A DNA stretch of 64,000 bases, from positions 89,115 to 153,114 of the forward strand of contig CAJUBP010000004.1 in NCBI GenBank assembly GCA_910584585.1. The letters run 5' to 3'. Source of the stretch: an uncultured Lachnospiraceae bacterium (GTDB lineage: Bacteria; Bacillota; Clostridia; Lachnospirales; Lachnospiraceae). Shown here in pieces: positions 7,928 to 15,656 of this stretch; positions within the stretch are counted from its first letter, which is position 1, and each line of letters begins with the position of its first letter. A program made the position numbers and the translations under genes. A model generated the notes under the pieces. That model ran no database searches and was not told the DNA's origin. It was given only the letters and a program-made list of their open reading frames with translations.

Positions 7928-9101
7928 AGAGATTAAAAATGGAGAATCAAAAAATCTGGAATTTAAAATTCAGCTTCCGGATGACAGTAAAAAATATATA
8001 AAGACAGTTGTTGCCTATGCGAATACTTCCGGCGGCAAAATAATTATTGGCGTGGATGACGTAACTCGGGAAATTACAGGCGTCGATCCGCAGTCCGTAT
8101 TTCAGATTATGGATAAAATTGCAAATGCAGTCTCCGATATGTGTGCGCCCCAGATTGTTCCGGATATTACTTTTCAGACAATAGATGGAAAATGTATTGT
8201 TCAGATAGAGATTTATCCGGGCCAGAACAGACCCTATTATATAAAGAAACTGGGAAAAGAAAACGGAACATTTATACGAGTGGCAGGAACCAGCAGGCCA
8301 GCAGATGAAACGACGTTAAGAGATTTGGAATATCAGGGAGCAGGAATATCCTTTGATGAACTGGTAAATGTCGAGACAGATTATGATGAGACTGCCGCGC
8401 TGAATTTATGCAAAGACATAAGAAAATATATTGCGGAATCTCAGGAGATTCCAATAAATAAAGTCAGGGAAATATCTGTTGCAAATCTAGAGAATTGGAG
8501 AATTTTAAAGAAAAACGGAAATGCGTATGTTCCTACGAACGCTTTTTTGCTGCTTACCAGTCATACGTTCCGTTTTGCAAAGATCCAATGCGCCTTGTTT
8601 AAAGGGAAAGACCGGGCGGTATTTATTGACAAGCGGGAATTTGACGGTCCTCTTTATAGTCAGATTGAAGATGCCTATCAATTTGTTTTAAAGCATATTA
8701 ATCTTGGGGCGACAATTGATGGGATTATACGCAAGGACAGATATGAGCTTCCGCCGGAAAGTATCCGAGAGGCAATTGTCAATGCAGTATGCCACAGGTG
8801 TTACCTGGAGCATTCCTGCGTCCAGGTTGCGGTTTACGATGACAGGGTGGAGATTACATCGCCCGGGATGCTGTATGGCGGGCTGACGGTGGAACAGGCA
8901 ATGGAGGGACGCTCCAAGATTCGAAATGTTTGTCTTGCAGAGGTATTCAGCCGAATGGGGATTATTGAACAATGGGGAACAGGATTTCAAAGAATGCTTC
9001 AAGGGTGCAGGGAATACGGGCTTGCACGGCCGGAATTTATTGATATGGGAGATGCTTTCCGGGTGATTTTTTACCGTGCGTCTGTAAGTAATAATAAATA
9101 A
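7917..9101 (+). CDS. AlbA_2/Schlafen-type ATP-binding protein with RecG-associated C-terminal domain
   Basis: 394 residues. Residues ~10-130 form an AlbA_2 (divergent AAA_4) domain: ESKNLEFKIQL, AYANTSGGKIIIGVDD and FIRVAGTSRPAD are hallmark positions. Residues ~270-385 match the GHKL-like HATPase_c_4 domain of so-called RecG-related regulators: ELPPESIREAIVNAVCHR, VEITSPGMLYGG and IIEQWGTGFQRM. Such proteins are variously transcriptional regulators or defence-linked nucleic-acid factors. The start overlaps the upstream gene by 11 bp, so translation is probably coupled. The usual third element, a C-terminal winged helix, is short or absent here. I infer that it works with the upstream recombinase-like protein. 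Confidence 0.85.
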   Translation: MTFEEIKNGESKNLEFKIQLPDDSKKYIKTVVAYANTSGGKIIIGVDDVTREITGVDPQSVFQIMDKIANAVSDMCAPQIVPDITFQTIDGKCIVQIEIYPGQNRPYYIKKLGKENGTFIRVAGTSRPADETTLRDLEYQGAGISFDELVNVETDYDETAALNLCKDIRKYIAESQEIPINKVREISVANLENWRILKKNGNAYVPTNAFLLLTSHTFRFAKIQCALFKGKDRAVFIDKREFDGPLYSQIEDAYQFVLKHINLGATIDGIIRKDRYELPPESIREAIVNAVCHRCYLEHSCVQVAVYDDRVEITSPGMLYGGLTVEQAMEGRSKIRNVCLAEVFSRMGIIEQWGTGFQRMLQGCREYGLARPEFIDMGDAFRVIFYRASVSNNK

Positions 9102-9157
9102 AAAGCATACAGATGGAGCAAGCGGCAGATGGCTGCTTCAAACGAAGGAGAACCATA

Positions 9158-9946
9158 ATGATATATAAAATAGAAAGAGAACAGATACAAAACATCGCCC
9201 CTCTCTTTGCAGGCTGGCAGGAATCCTTAATCTGGTCCTGCCTGCAGGGCTGCATGGGGGAGGCGTGGGCAGACAGTGTCAGCCAGCCAGGGGCGGCCAG
9301 AATCCTGCTGGCGGATTTCTGTTTTTTTGCCGGGAAAGCCAGCCGGGCATTGGTAACAGAGGAAATCAGCAGCCAGGTGAGGGAATTTGTAATCATGGTG
9401 CCTCCTTTGGGCGAAACGGGGGAGAGCTGGGCCAAAGAGATTGAGCAGGCCTACGGTGAAAACTGCAGACGGGTGGAACGGTACGCCATCAAAAAAGAAC
9501 CGGGAATTTTTGACCGGGAGCATTTAAGGAAAATTGCAGAAAGCCTTCCGGGAGAATACGAGGTAAAACTGATAGATGAAGCAATATTCGCTCAGACCAG
9601 ACAAGCTCAGTGGTCTGTGGATTTTACTTCCCAGTTTGCGGATTATGAAGATTACCGCCGGCGGGGCTTAGGGGCAGCCGTGCTTTATCAGGGAGAATTG
9701 GCGTCAGGAGCTTCCTCCTATACCGTGTACCGGGAGGGAATTGAAATCGAAATCGGCACAAGGGAAGATTTCAGGAGACGGGGCCTGGCTTCTGCCTGCG
9801 GGGCCAGACTGATTCTGGAATGTATGGAACGAGATTTGTATCCCAGTTGGGACGCTCAGAATTGGTGGTCTGTAAGGCTGGCTGAGAAATTGGGATATCA
9901 TTTTGACAGAGCCTATCCCGCTTATGAAATCTATAATTTGAATTGA
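9158..9946 (+). CDS. GNAT-family N-acetyltransferase (GNAT_acetyltr_2-like)
   Basis: 262 residues. ATG 9158 is preferred over in-frame ATG 9113 because GAAGGAG lies just upstream. The C-terminal half carries the acetyl-CoA-binding pattern REDFRRRGLASACGARLIL (R/Q-x-x-G-x-A type, ~205-223), followed by the typical SWDAQNWWSVRLAEKLGY segment. The N-terminal half (~1-120) is the divergent arm seen in the Firmicute GNAT_acetyltr_2 group (PF12746). Substrate unknown. It stands alone, converging on the NCS2 permease gene. Confidence 0.85.
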   Translation: MIYKIEREQIQNIAPLFAGWQESLIWSCLQGCMGEAWADSVSQPGAARILLADFCFFAGKASRALVTEEISSQVREFVIMVPPLGETGESWAKEIEQAYGENCRRVERYAIKKEPGIFDREHLRKIAESLPGEYEVKLIDEAIFAQTRQAQWSVDFTSQFADYEDYRRRGLGAAVLYQGELASGASSYTVYREGIEIEIGTREDFRRRGLASACGARLILECMERDLYPSWDAQNWWSVRLAEKLGYHFDRAYPAYEIYNLN

Positions 9947-9963
9947 GGAACTGTTAAGAAATA

Positions 9964-10067
9964 ACAGGGGCTGCCGGAAAATGGAAAATTCCTACAATAG
10001 ATGGCTGTGAATCGTTGAGTTTCAAACCATAGATTGTCTGCAAATTTCATGTTCCGACAGCCCCTGT
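9964..10067. repeat. 104-nt imperfect long hairpin between convergent genes
   Basis: Arms 9964-9979 and 10052-10067 match with a single mismatch, and collinear partial pairing continues through the interior (e.g. 9980-9989 and the CAAT/ATTG and ATGG/CCAT segments around 9994-10039). It is too long for a simple terminator and lacks a clear T-tract. It could be a MITE-like palindromic element serving as a bidirectional end for the converging acetyltransferase and permease transcripts. Confidence 0.65.
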
Positions 10068-10085
10068 ATTATTTAAATGCTGCTT

Positions 10086-11456
10086 TTATAAGAAGATGTA
10101 CTTTAGAATAAACAGAACCGTCAGCACATACATCAAAACACTGATCTTCTTCTCCCGGGCCTTGCCGGTCAACAGATTGATAATGGTCCAGGAAATCACT
10201 CCGATGGCGATTCCTTCTGAAATGCTGTAAGCGAGAGGCATAGCGATAATGCAGAGGAAGGCCGGAATGGCGTCGCCCATGTCGTCAAAGTCAATTTTTA
10301 CTACAGCTCCCATCATATAGAATCCCACAATAATCAATGCAGGCGCTATGGCAAAGGAGGGAATGCTCAGGAATAACGGGGAAAAAATTACGGATAATAG
10401 GAACAGCAGCCCCGTCACAAGGGAAGTAAGGCCGGTGCGTCCCCCTGCCGTTATGCCGGCAGCGCTTTCCACGTAAGTGGTAGTTGTGGAAGTTCCGAAT
10501 AAAGCCCCCACGCAGGTAGCAATTGCGTCAGATAAGAGAGCCGGTTTAATTCTGGGCAGCTGTCCGTTTTCATCCAGCATGTCCGCTTTGGAGGAAAGGC
10601 CGATAAGGGCTCCCAGAGTATCAAACAAATCCACAAAGAGGAAAGAGAACATGACAATGAGAAAGTTTCCGATGTCAAAACTGCTGAAATCTAAGGTAAA
10701 GACAGCGCCGAAGGTTTCTTTAAAGGATGAAAAATCAAAGCTGATGACGCCGGAAGGAATGACAGAATACATGCCTGCATCCGGGGAAGGCACATATATG
10801 CCGGTTAATTCGCACAGGATGCCCAGAACCCAGGTGATCAGGATGCCGATTAAGATGCCGCCCTTTACCTCTTTGACCAGCAGGACAGCGGTGATCAGCA
10901 CGCCTAACAGGGCCAGGATAGCGCCCACGCCGACGGAGTGGAAATTATCTCCCTTAAAGGTCTGGTAGGTAACCAGAGTAGAGTCGCTGGGTACAATCAG
11001 TTTTGCGTCCTGCAGGCCGATAAAGGCGATAAACAGGCCGATTCCAACGCTTACCGCCGACTTCAGCGTCATGGGAATGGCGTTGAAAATAGCTTCCCGC
11101 ACATTGGTCAGCGACAGGATAATGAAGAGGATACCTTCCACAAATACAGCAAACAATGCAACCTGCCAGGTATAGCCCATGCCGATGACAACTGTATAGG
11201 CAAAGTAGGCGTTCAGTCCCATTCCGGGCGCCAGCGCAAAGGGATAATTGGCCAGCAGCGCCATAAGCAGGGTGCCCACAAAAGAGGCCAGAGCCGTTGC
11301 AATCATCACTGCATTGGGATCCATGCCGGCGGCAGAGAGGATATTGGGATTTACAGCAAGAATGTATGCCATCGTCATGAAAGTTGTAAATCCTGCGATA
11401 ATCTCAGTTTTTGCATTGGCGTTGTTTTGTTCTAATTTGAAAAATTTTTCCAACAT
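10086..11456 (-). CDS. NCS2-family purine permease (AzgA/PbuG type)
   Basis: 456 residues with about 12-14 membrane segments. Family signatures are present: an N-terminal MLEKFFKLEQNNANAKTEI, the ALAPGMGLNAYFAY motif (~75-88), LFDTLGALIGLSSKADMLDE (~265), and FGTSTTTTYVESAAGITAGG (~320-340). These place it in the AzgA branch, proton symporters for adenine, guanine or hypoxanthine. RBS AAGGAGAG precedes the ATG. I looked for a purine riboswitch in the leader and did not see one. A divergent CDF transporter lies upstream. Confidence 0.93.
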   Translation of the reverse strand: MLEKFFKLEQNNANAKTEIIAGFTTFMTMAYILAVNPNILSAAGMDPNAVMIATALASFVGTLLMALLANYPFALAPGMGLNAYFAYTVVIGMGYTWQVALFAVFVEGILFIILSLTNVREAIFNAIPMTLKSAVSVGIGLFIAFIGLQDAKLIVPSDSTLVTYQTFKGDNFHSVGVGAILALLGVLITAVLLVKEVKGGILIGILITWVLGILCELTGIYVPSPDAGMYSVIPSGVISFDFSSFKETFGAVFTLDFSSFDIGNFLIVMFSFLFVDLFDTLGALIGLSSKADMLDENGQLPRIKPALLSDAIATCVGALFGTSTTTTYVESAAGITAGGRTGLTSLVTGLLFLLSVIFSPLFLSIPSFAIAPALIIVGFYMMGAVVKIDFDDMGDAIPAFLCIIAMPLAYSISEGIAIGVISWTIINLLTGKAREKKISVLMYVLTVLFILKYIFL

Positions 11457-11491
11457 ACAATTTACTCTCCTTTTTCAAAAATATGAAAGTA

Positions 11492-11500
11492 ATTATATCA
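11492..11500 (-). promoter_or_regulatory. Extended -10 element for the NCS2 permease
   Basis: Read on the minus strand this is TGATATAAT, an extended -10, about 36 bp before the start codon. The -35 position is weak (TAGTAT at 17-bp spacing). Confidence 0.5.
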
Positions 11501-11688
11501 CGTATTTTGAAAAAATACTATGAAAAAATACTTTTCCTTTGATTTTATTTGTGTTACAATGAGTTGCACTGACGGAGGACAGGTTATCACCGGGGCGGGG
11601 ACAAGTAAAACAATGGCATATTTTTCATATAATAGTAGGAAAACCGGAAAATGGAAGCAATTGTATGGAAAAATTTCAGGGGGCTGAT

Positions 11689-12867
11689 ATGGTTACGATA
11701 CTGATAAATTTACTGATCAAGGAGAAAGAGGATGTGAAAAATCCAAAAGTCCGGCAGCAATACGGAATGCTCTGCGGAATGGTGGGGATTGCGCTGAATA
11801 TTCTGCTTTTTCTGGGAAAATTCCTGGCGGGAGCCATCAGCAATTCCATTTCTGTTACGGCAGACGCTTTTAATAACCTGTCGGACGCGGGGTCTTCCTG
11901 CGTTACCCTGGTGGGATTTAAGATGGCCGGCGCAAAACCGGATCAGGGGCATCCTTTTGGACATGGCAGAATAGAATATATTGCGGGACTGATTGTGTCA
12001 GGGGCGATTCTTCTGATGGCGGTGGAACTTGTGCGTACCTCAGTGGATAAGATTATCCATCCTCAGGAAGTGGAGTTTCGGATGCTGACGGCGGCAATTT
12101 TGCTGATTTCTATTCTGGTGAAGCTTTATATGGCATATTATAATTACAGAATCGGCAAAAAGGTGGATTCCGCGGCGATGCGCGCCACGGCCACAGACAG
12201 CTTGAGCGACGTCTGCGCAACTACAGTGGTGCTTTTGTCGGCTATTGTGGGCAAAGCGACAGGGCTTCAGATTGACGGCTACTGCGGCGTGCTGGTTGGC
12301 GTTTTTATTTTTTACGCAGGGATCTGCGCGGCAAAAGAGACGTTGGATCCATTGCTTGGGCAGGCGCCGGAGGAGACGCTGGTGCGCCAGATAGAAGAAA
12401 TCGTGCTGGCTCAGGAGGAAATCTGCGGCATTCACGATCTGCTGGTTCATGATTACGGCCCGGGCCGGCTGATGATTTCCCTCCATGCGGAAGTGCCGGC
12501 GGAAGGAAATATTCTGGAACTGCATGACGTCATAGACAACACGGAGGTGGAACTGCGCAGGAAATTAAACTGTGACGCAGTGATTCATATGGATCCGGTG
12601 ATAACAGAAGATGAACATGTGCTGAGCTTAAAGAAACAGACAGGGCAGATTGTGAAAAGCATTGATCCGGTGATTTCCATGCATGATTTCAGAGTAGTTG
12701 CGGGCTCCAGCCATACAAATCTGATTTTTGACATTGTGATCCCCTACGAATATAAAATCAGTGACGAGATGCTGACCGAACAGATTCAGAGCCGCGTTGC
12801 AGGAGAATTGGGGAATAACTATTTTGTGGTAATTCAGGTAGATAAAGCATACTGTAAACAGGAATAA
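11689..12867 (+). CDS. Cation diffusion facilitator (CDF) metal exporter
   Basis: 392 residues from ATG 11689, which has a GGGGGC Shine-Dalgarno-like run upstream; the in-frame ATG at 11665 has none. Six membrane segments occupy residues ~25-215, followed by a cytoplasmic ferredoxin-like domain. The metal site is of D-x3-D/D-x3-D type: ADAFNNLSDAGSS in TM2 and ATDSLSDVCAT in TM5, with the conserved HPFGHGRIEY loop. Asp-only sites are more typical of Mn/Fe-type than of Zn-type CDF exporters, so Mn2+ or Fe2+ is a reasonable guess. A second ~85-residue C-terminal extension (from ~300) is present. No metal regulator is adjacent. Confidence 0.93.
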   Translation: MVTILINLLIKEKEDVKNPKVRQQYGMLCGMVGIALNILLFLGKFLAGAISNSISVTADAFNNLSDAGSSCVTLVGFKMAGAKPDQGHPFGHGRIEYIAGLIVSGAILLMAVELVRTSVDKIIHPQEVEFRMLTAAILLISILVKLYMAYYNYRIGKKVDSAAMRATATDSLSDVCATTVVLLSAIVGKATGLQIDGYCGVLVGVFIFYAGICAAKETLDPLLGQAPEETLVRQIEEIVLAQEEICGIHDLLVHDYGPGRLMISLHAEVPAEGNILELHDVIDNTEVELRRKLNCDAVIHMDPVITEDEHVLSLKKQTGQIVKSIDPVISMHDFRVVAGSSHTNLIFDIVIPYEYKISDEMLTEQIQSRVAGELGNNYFVVIQVDKAYCKQE

Positions 12868-12987
12868 AATTAGTACTTTAGGGAGATAATTAGAAAAGTT
12901 GGTGAGAAAAAGTTTGAAAAAATTGTTTAATTTTTCTTGTGTAAAGTATATTTTTTCAGTAGAAATTGCCAGTTTTTCAGAAACCGC

Positions 12988-13016
12988 TTGAAAAAGAAAG
13001 TTGGTTGGGGTATATT
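12988..13016 (+). promoter_or_regulatory. Sigma-A-type promoter upstream of the HPr-like gene
   Basis: TTGAAA at 12988-12993, a 17-bp spacer, and TATATT at 13011-13016. It lies 72 bp before the start at 13088 and probably drives the HPr-like and DUF6465 genes together. Confidence 0.6.
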
Positions 13017-13087
13017 TATTACGGTATATAGCGCATGTGTGGTGTGAACAGGTTGTATGTTAGTATTACATGAGAAAGAGAGATAAG

Positions 13088-13342
13088 ATGAGCGAAAAGA
13101 AAATTATTGTATCTAATGTAGCTAAAGAGTACAGCAATCCAATTGCAGAGCTGGTGCAGGTGGCTTGCCAGTTTGACAGCGAAATCCGGCTGGAAAGCAG
13201 CGAGGCAAAAATTAACGCAAAGAGTATTATGGGAATCATGGCATTTAATCCGTCAAAGGGAATGACTGTAAATATAGTGGCCGATGGAAGAGATGAAGAA
13301 GAAGCACTGTTGGCAATGGAGAAATTTTTAGTCTGTCAGTAA
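13088..13342 (+). CDS. HPr-like (Crh-like) protein lacking the catalytic histidine
   Basis: 84 residues, the usual HPr length (start 13088; an in-frame ATG at 13070 is possible). The fold signature is clear: KIIVSNVAKEYSNPIAELVQ aligns with the N-terminal HPr motif, NAKSIMGIMAF matches the Ser46 helix, and the end DEEEALLAMEKFL is typical. At the position of phosphocarrier His15 there is Tyr, and Arg17 is Asn, so PTS phosphotransfer through His is impossible. Ser46 and its context are kept, so regulation by HPr kinase remains possible, as for Crh, which has Gln at position 15. A regulatory role in carbon control is inferred. It is followed 19 bp later by the DUF6465 gene. Confidence 0.85.
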   Translation: MSEKKIIVSNVAKEYSNPIAELVQVACQFDSEIRLESSEAKINAKSIMGIMAFNPSKGMTVNIVADGRDEEEALLAMEKFLVCQ

Positions 13343-13361
13343 AATCAGGGAGGAAATGAAG

Positions 13362-13781
13362 ATGGAAAAGAGAGAAGCAAAGACAACTCCGGCAAAAGCA
13401 GCAAAATCCGCTGCAGAGGTGAAAGAAGAAACCGCCGCAGTTAAAGAAGCCGCTGCAAAAGCGGAGACAAAAGAGACAGCGAAGAAGGAAGAAACAAAGA
13501 AAGAGACAGTGAAAAAAGAAACCGCCGCAAAGAAAACAACGAAAAAGGCTCCGGCCAAAAAGACAGATGCAAAGAAAACAGAGAAAGTAGAAGAAATTTA
13601 TCTTCAGTTCCATGGACAGGAAATCGTTACAAAAGATGTAATGGAGAGAGCAAAACAGGCTTACGTTGCGGAAGGACACAGAGAATCATCCATCAAATCC
13701 ATCCGCCTGTACATCAAACCGGAAGAAAATATGGCTTATTACGTAATCAACGAGAAAATTGCCGGAGGCGTAGCTTTATAA
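13362..13781 (+). CDS. DUF6465-like protein with Lys/Ala-rich tail
   Basis: 139 residues. Start 13362 is chosen because GGGAGG (13348-13353) is 8 bases upstream; ATG 13356 is too close. Residues 1-75 are low complexity and dominated by Ala, Lys and Glu (histone H1-like KKTTKKAPAKKT). Residues ~78-139 form a small conserved domain (EIYLQFHGQEIVTKDVMERA, then IRLYIKPEENMAYYVINEK) seen in many Lachnospiraceae proteins annotated DUF6465. Function unknown; the basic tail suggests nucleic-acid or envelope-polyanion contact. Probably co-transcribed with the HPr-like gene. Confidence 0.8.
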   Translation: MEKREAKTTPAKAAKSAAEVKEETAAVKEAAAKAETKETAKKEETKKETVKKETAAKKTTKKAPAKKTDAKKTEKVEEIYLQFHGQEIVTKDVMERAKQAYVAEGHRESSIKSIRLYIKPEENMAYYVINEKIAGGVAL

Positions 13782-13808
13782 ATAGGAAAAATAAAGAAAT
13801 ATTCGAAG

Positions 13809-13843
13809 ATCCACTTGCTGTTTGCGCGGTAAGTGGATTTGTT
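13809..13843 (+). terminator. Possible terminator after the DUF6465 gene
   Basis: ATCCACTT (13809-13816) pairs with AAGTGGAT (13831-13838) and is followed by a poor T-tract (TTGTTG). Partial termination at best. Confidence 0.4.
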
Positions 13844-13893
13844 GTACCATAATTATTTTTATGGCATACGCAAGAACGTATTTGGGAGATATC

Positions 13894-14964
13894 ATGCAAA
13901 GGATTATAGTAGCAGATGATGTGGAAATCAATCGTGAACTGCTGAATCATATACTGAAAGATGATTATATCGTAGAGATGGCAGAAGACGGACAGCAGGC
14001 GTTGGAGAAATTAGAAAAATACAGGAAAGAGACTGCCGTTGTCCTGCTGGATTTGCAGATGCCGAAAATTGACGGCTACACAGTCATTGCGGAGATGAAA
14101 AAGAAAGGCTGGATGAAACAGATTCCGGTTCTTGTCATCAGCGGTGAATTTGCGGTGGAAGTAGAAAATCTGTGCTTTGAGCTGGGAGTTTCTGACTTTA
14201 TCCATAAGCCCTTTGAGGGCACCATTGTAAAGAACCGGATTCGGAATGCGGTGGAGCTGTTTTCTCATAAAAATCAGCTGGAACAGAAGGTGGAAGAGCA
14301 GGAAAAGGCGCTGAAGCGTCAGTCCCGCATTATCCGGATGCAGGAAGAGCAGCTTCGGAAAGCAAAACCTTTCAGCAAGCTGATGATGGAATACCGTGCA
14401 GCCATTATGGAGGTTGAGACAAAGCTAAAAGTATTAAATGAGGAGTTTTCTCAGGAGTATAACAGAAATCCTTTTGAGTCCATCAAAAGCAGGCTGAAGT
14501 CTCCCGCCAGTATTTTTGAAAAACTGGAGCGGAAAGGATTTCCGGTCACCGTGGAAAGCATTCGGGAAAATCTGAATGATGTGGCGGGCGTGCGGGTGAT
14601 TTGTTCCTTTCCCGATGATATTTACCGGCTGGCGGAGCTGTTTACCAGCCAGGATGATATTTTTCTGGTTCGGGAAAAGGATTATATTCAGGCGCCTAAG
14701 CCAAACGGATACCGAAGCCTTCACCTGATACTGAACGTGCCGATTTTTCTATCGGATAAAAAGGAATATATGAAAGTGGAGCTGCAGTTTCGGACCATTG
14801 CCATGGATTTCTGGGCCAGCCTGGAACATAAGCTGAAATACAAAAAGGATGTGGCGGACACGGATGAAATTGTGGGCCGGCTGAAAGCCTGCGCAGATTC
14901 CATTGAAGAGCTGGATTATCAGATGCAGGAAATCCGCAATCAGATCGATCGTTCCAGAGAGTGA
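13894..14964 (+). CDS. Response-regulator receiver fused to a RelA/SpoT (p)ppGpp synthetase domain
   Basis: 356 residues; ATG 13894 follows GGGAGA. Residues 1-120 are a complete CheY-like receiver (acidic pocket ADDVEIN, phospho-acceptor Asp ~53 in LLDLQMPKIDGY, Lys in IHKPFEG). Residues ~128-165 form a charged coiled coil. Residues ~195-345 are a small alarmone synthetase domain with its motifs intact: RLKSPASIFEKLERKG, NDVAGVRVICSF (catalytic Asp), PKPNGYRSLH (~270), VELQFRTIAMDFWASLEH (~293-310). No HD hydrolase domain is present. It should make (p)ppGpp or pGpp under phosphorelay control. The next two genes are a response regulator and kinase, 20 bp downstream, so that kinase may serve both receivers (inference). 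Confidence 0.92.
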   Translation: MQRIIVADDVEINRELLNHILKDDYIVEMAEDGQQALEKLEKYRKETAVVLLDLQMPKIDGYTVIAEMKKKGWMKQIPVLVISGEFAVEVENLCFELGVSDFIHKPFEGTIVKNRIRNAVELFSHKNQLEQKVEEQEKALKRQSRIIRMQEEQLRKAKPFSKLMMEYRAAIMEVETKLKVLNEEFSQEYNRNPFESIKSRLKSPASIFEKLERKGFPVTVESIRENLNDVAGVRVICSFPDDIYRLAELFTSQDDIFLVREKDYIQAPKPNGYRSLHLILNVPIFLSDKKEYMKVELQFRTIAMDFWASLEHKLKYKKDVADTDEIVGRLKACADSIEELDYQMQEIRNQIDRSRE

Positions 14965-14984
14965 AGGGAAGGAGAGCGCCGAAG

Positions 14985-15656
14985 ATGTATAAGTTATTGG
15001 TTGTGGAAGATGACAGAGTAATTGCCCAGGCAATTAAAAGCCATATGGAAGGCTGGGGGTACGAAGTGGTCTGCGCAGAGGATTTTAGGGATGTGCTGCA
15101 GATCTTTGTGGAAGCGAAACCTCAGCTTGTGCTGATGGATATTTCCCTTCCTTTTTACAATGGGTTTCACTGGTGCGACGCCATACGCAAGATTTCCAAG
15201 GTGCCTGTGATTTTTATTTCCTCCGCCTCTGATAATATGAATATCGTTATGGCGGTCAATATGGGCGGGGACGATTTCGTGGCCAAGCCCTTTGACCTGA
15301 ATGTGTTGCAGGCCAAAGTCCAGGCAATGCTGCGCAGGACTTATGATTTTGCGGGGGAGAGCAATTTGCTGGAGCATAAAGGGATGATTTTTGACAGCAG
15401 CAGGGGGTTTGTGACTTATGAGGGAAAACAGGCGGAGCTTACCAAGAATGAAATGGGTATCCTAAAGGAGCTTTTGGAACAGAAGGGCAGAATTGTGACC
15501 AGGGATAAATTGATGGAGCGCTTGTGGGAATCGGACAGCTTCATTGACGACAATACTCTGACGGTAAATGTGGCTCGGCTGCGGAGAAAGCTGGAAGCCA
15601 TCGGGGTAGCGGATATGATTAAGACCAGGAAAGGAATCGGCTATGCGGTGGATTAG
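14985..15656 (+). CDS. OmpR-family response regulator (BceR-like)
   Basis: 223 residues; AAGGAG at 14969-14974 precedes ATG 14985. Receiver domain 1-115 with Asp ~52 (LVLMDISLPFYNG) and Lys in VAKPFDLN; winged-helix DNA-binding domain ~130-223 with LTKNEMGILKELLEQKGRIV and TVNVARLRRKLE. The length and the pairing with an intramembrane-sensing-type kinase match BceR-type regulators of antimicrobial-peptide exporters. It overlaps the kinase gene by 14 bp. Its probable target is the ABC transporter operon at 17713, where a candidate operator lies at 17486-17501. Confidence 0.93.
   Translation: MYKLLVVEDDRVIAQAIKSHMEGWGYEVVCAEDFRDVLQIFVEAKPQLVLMDISLPFYNGFHWCDAIRKISKVPVIFISSASDNMNIVMAVNMGGDDFVAKPFDLNVLQAKVQAMLRRTYDFAGESNLLEHKGMIFDSSRGFVTYEGKQAELTKNEMGILKELLEQKGRIVTRDKLMERLWESDSFIDDNTLTVNVARLRRKLEAIGVADMIKTRKGIGYAVD

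Noticed and set aside
11457..11688. Purine riboswitch before the NCS2 permease
   Set aside because: The leader is short and AT-rich with only an extended -10 and an RBS; the conserved purine-aptamer loops are not present.
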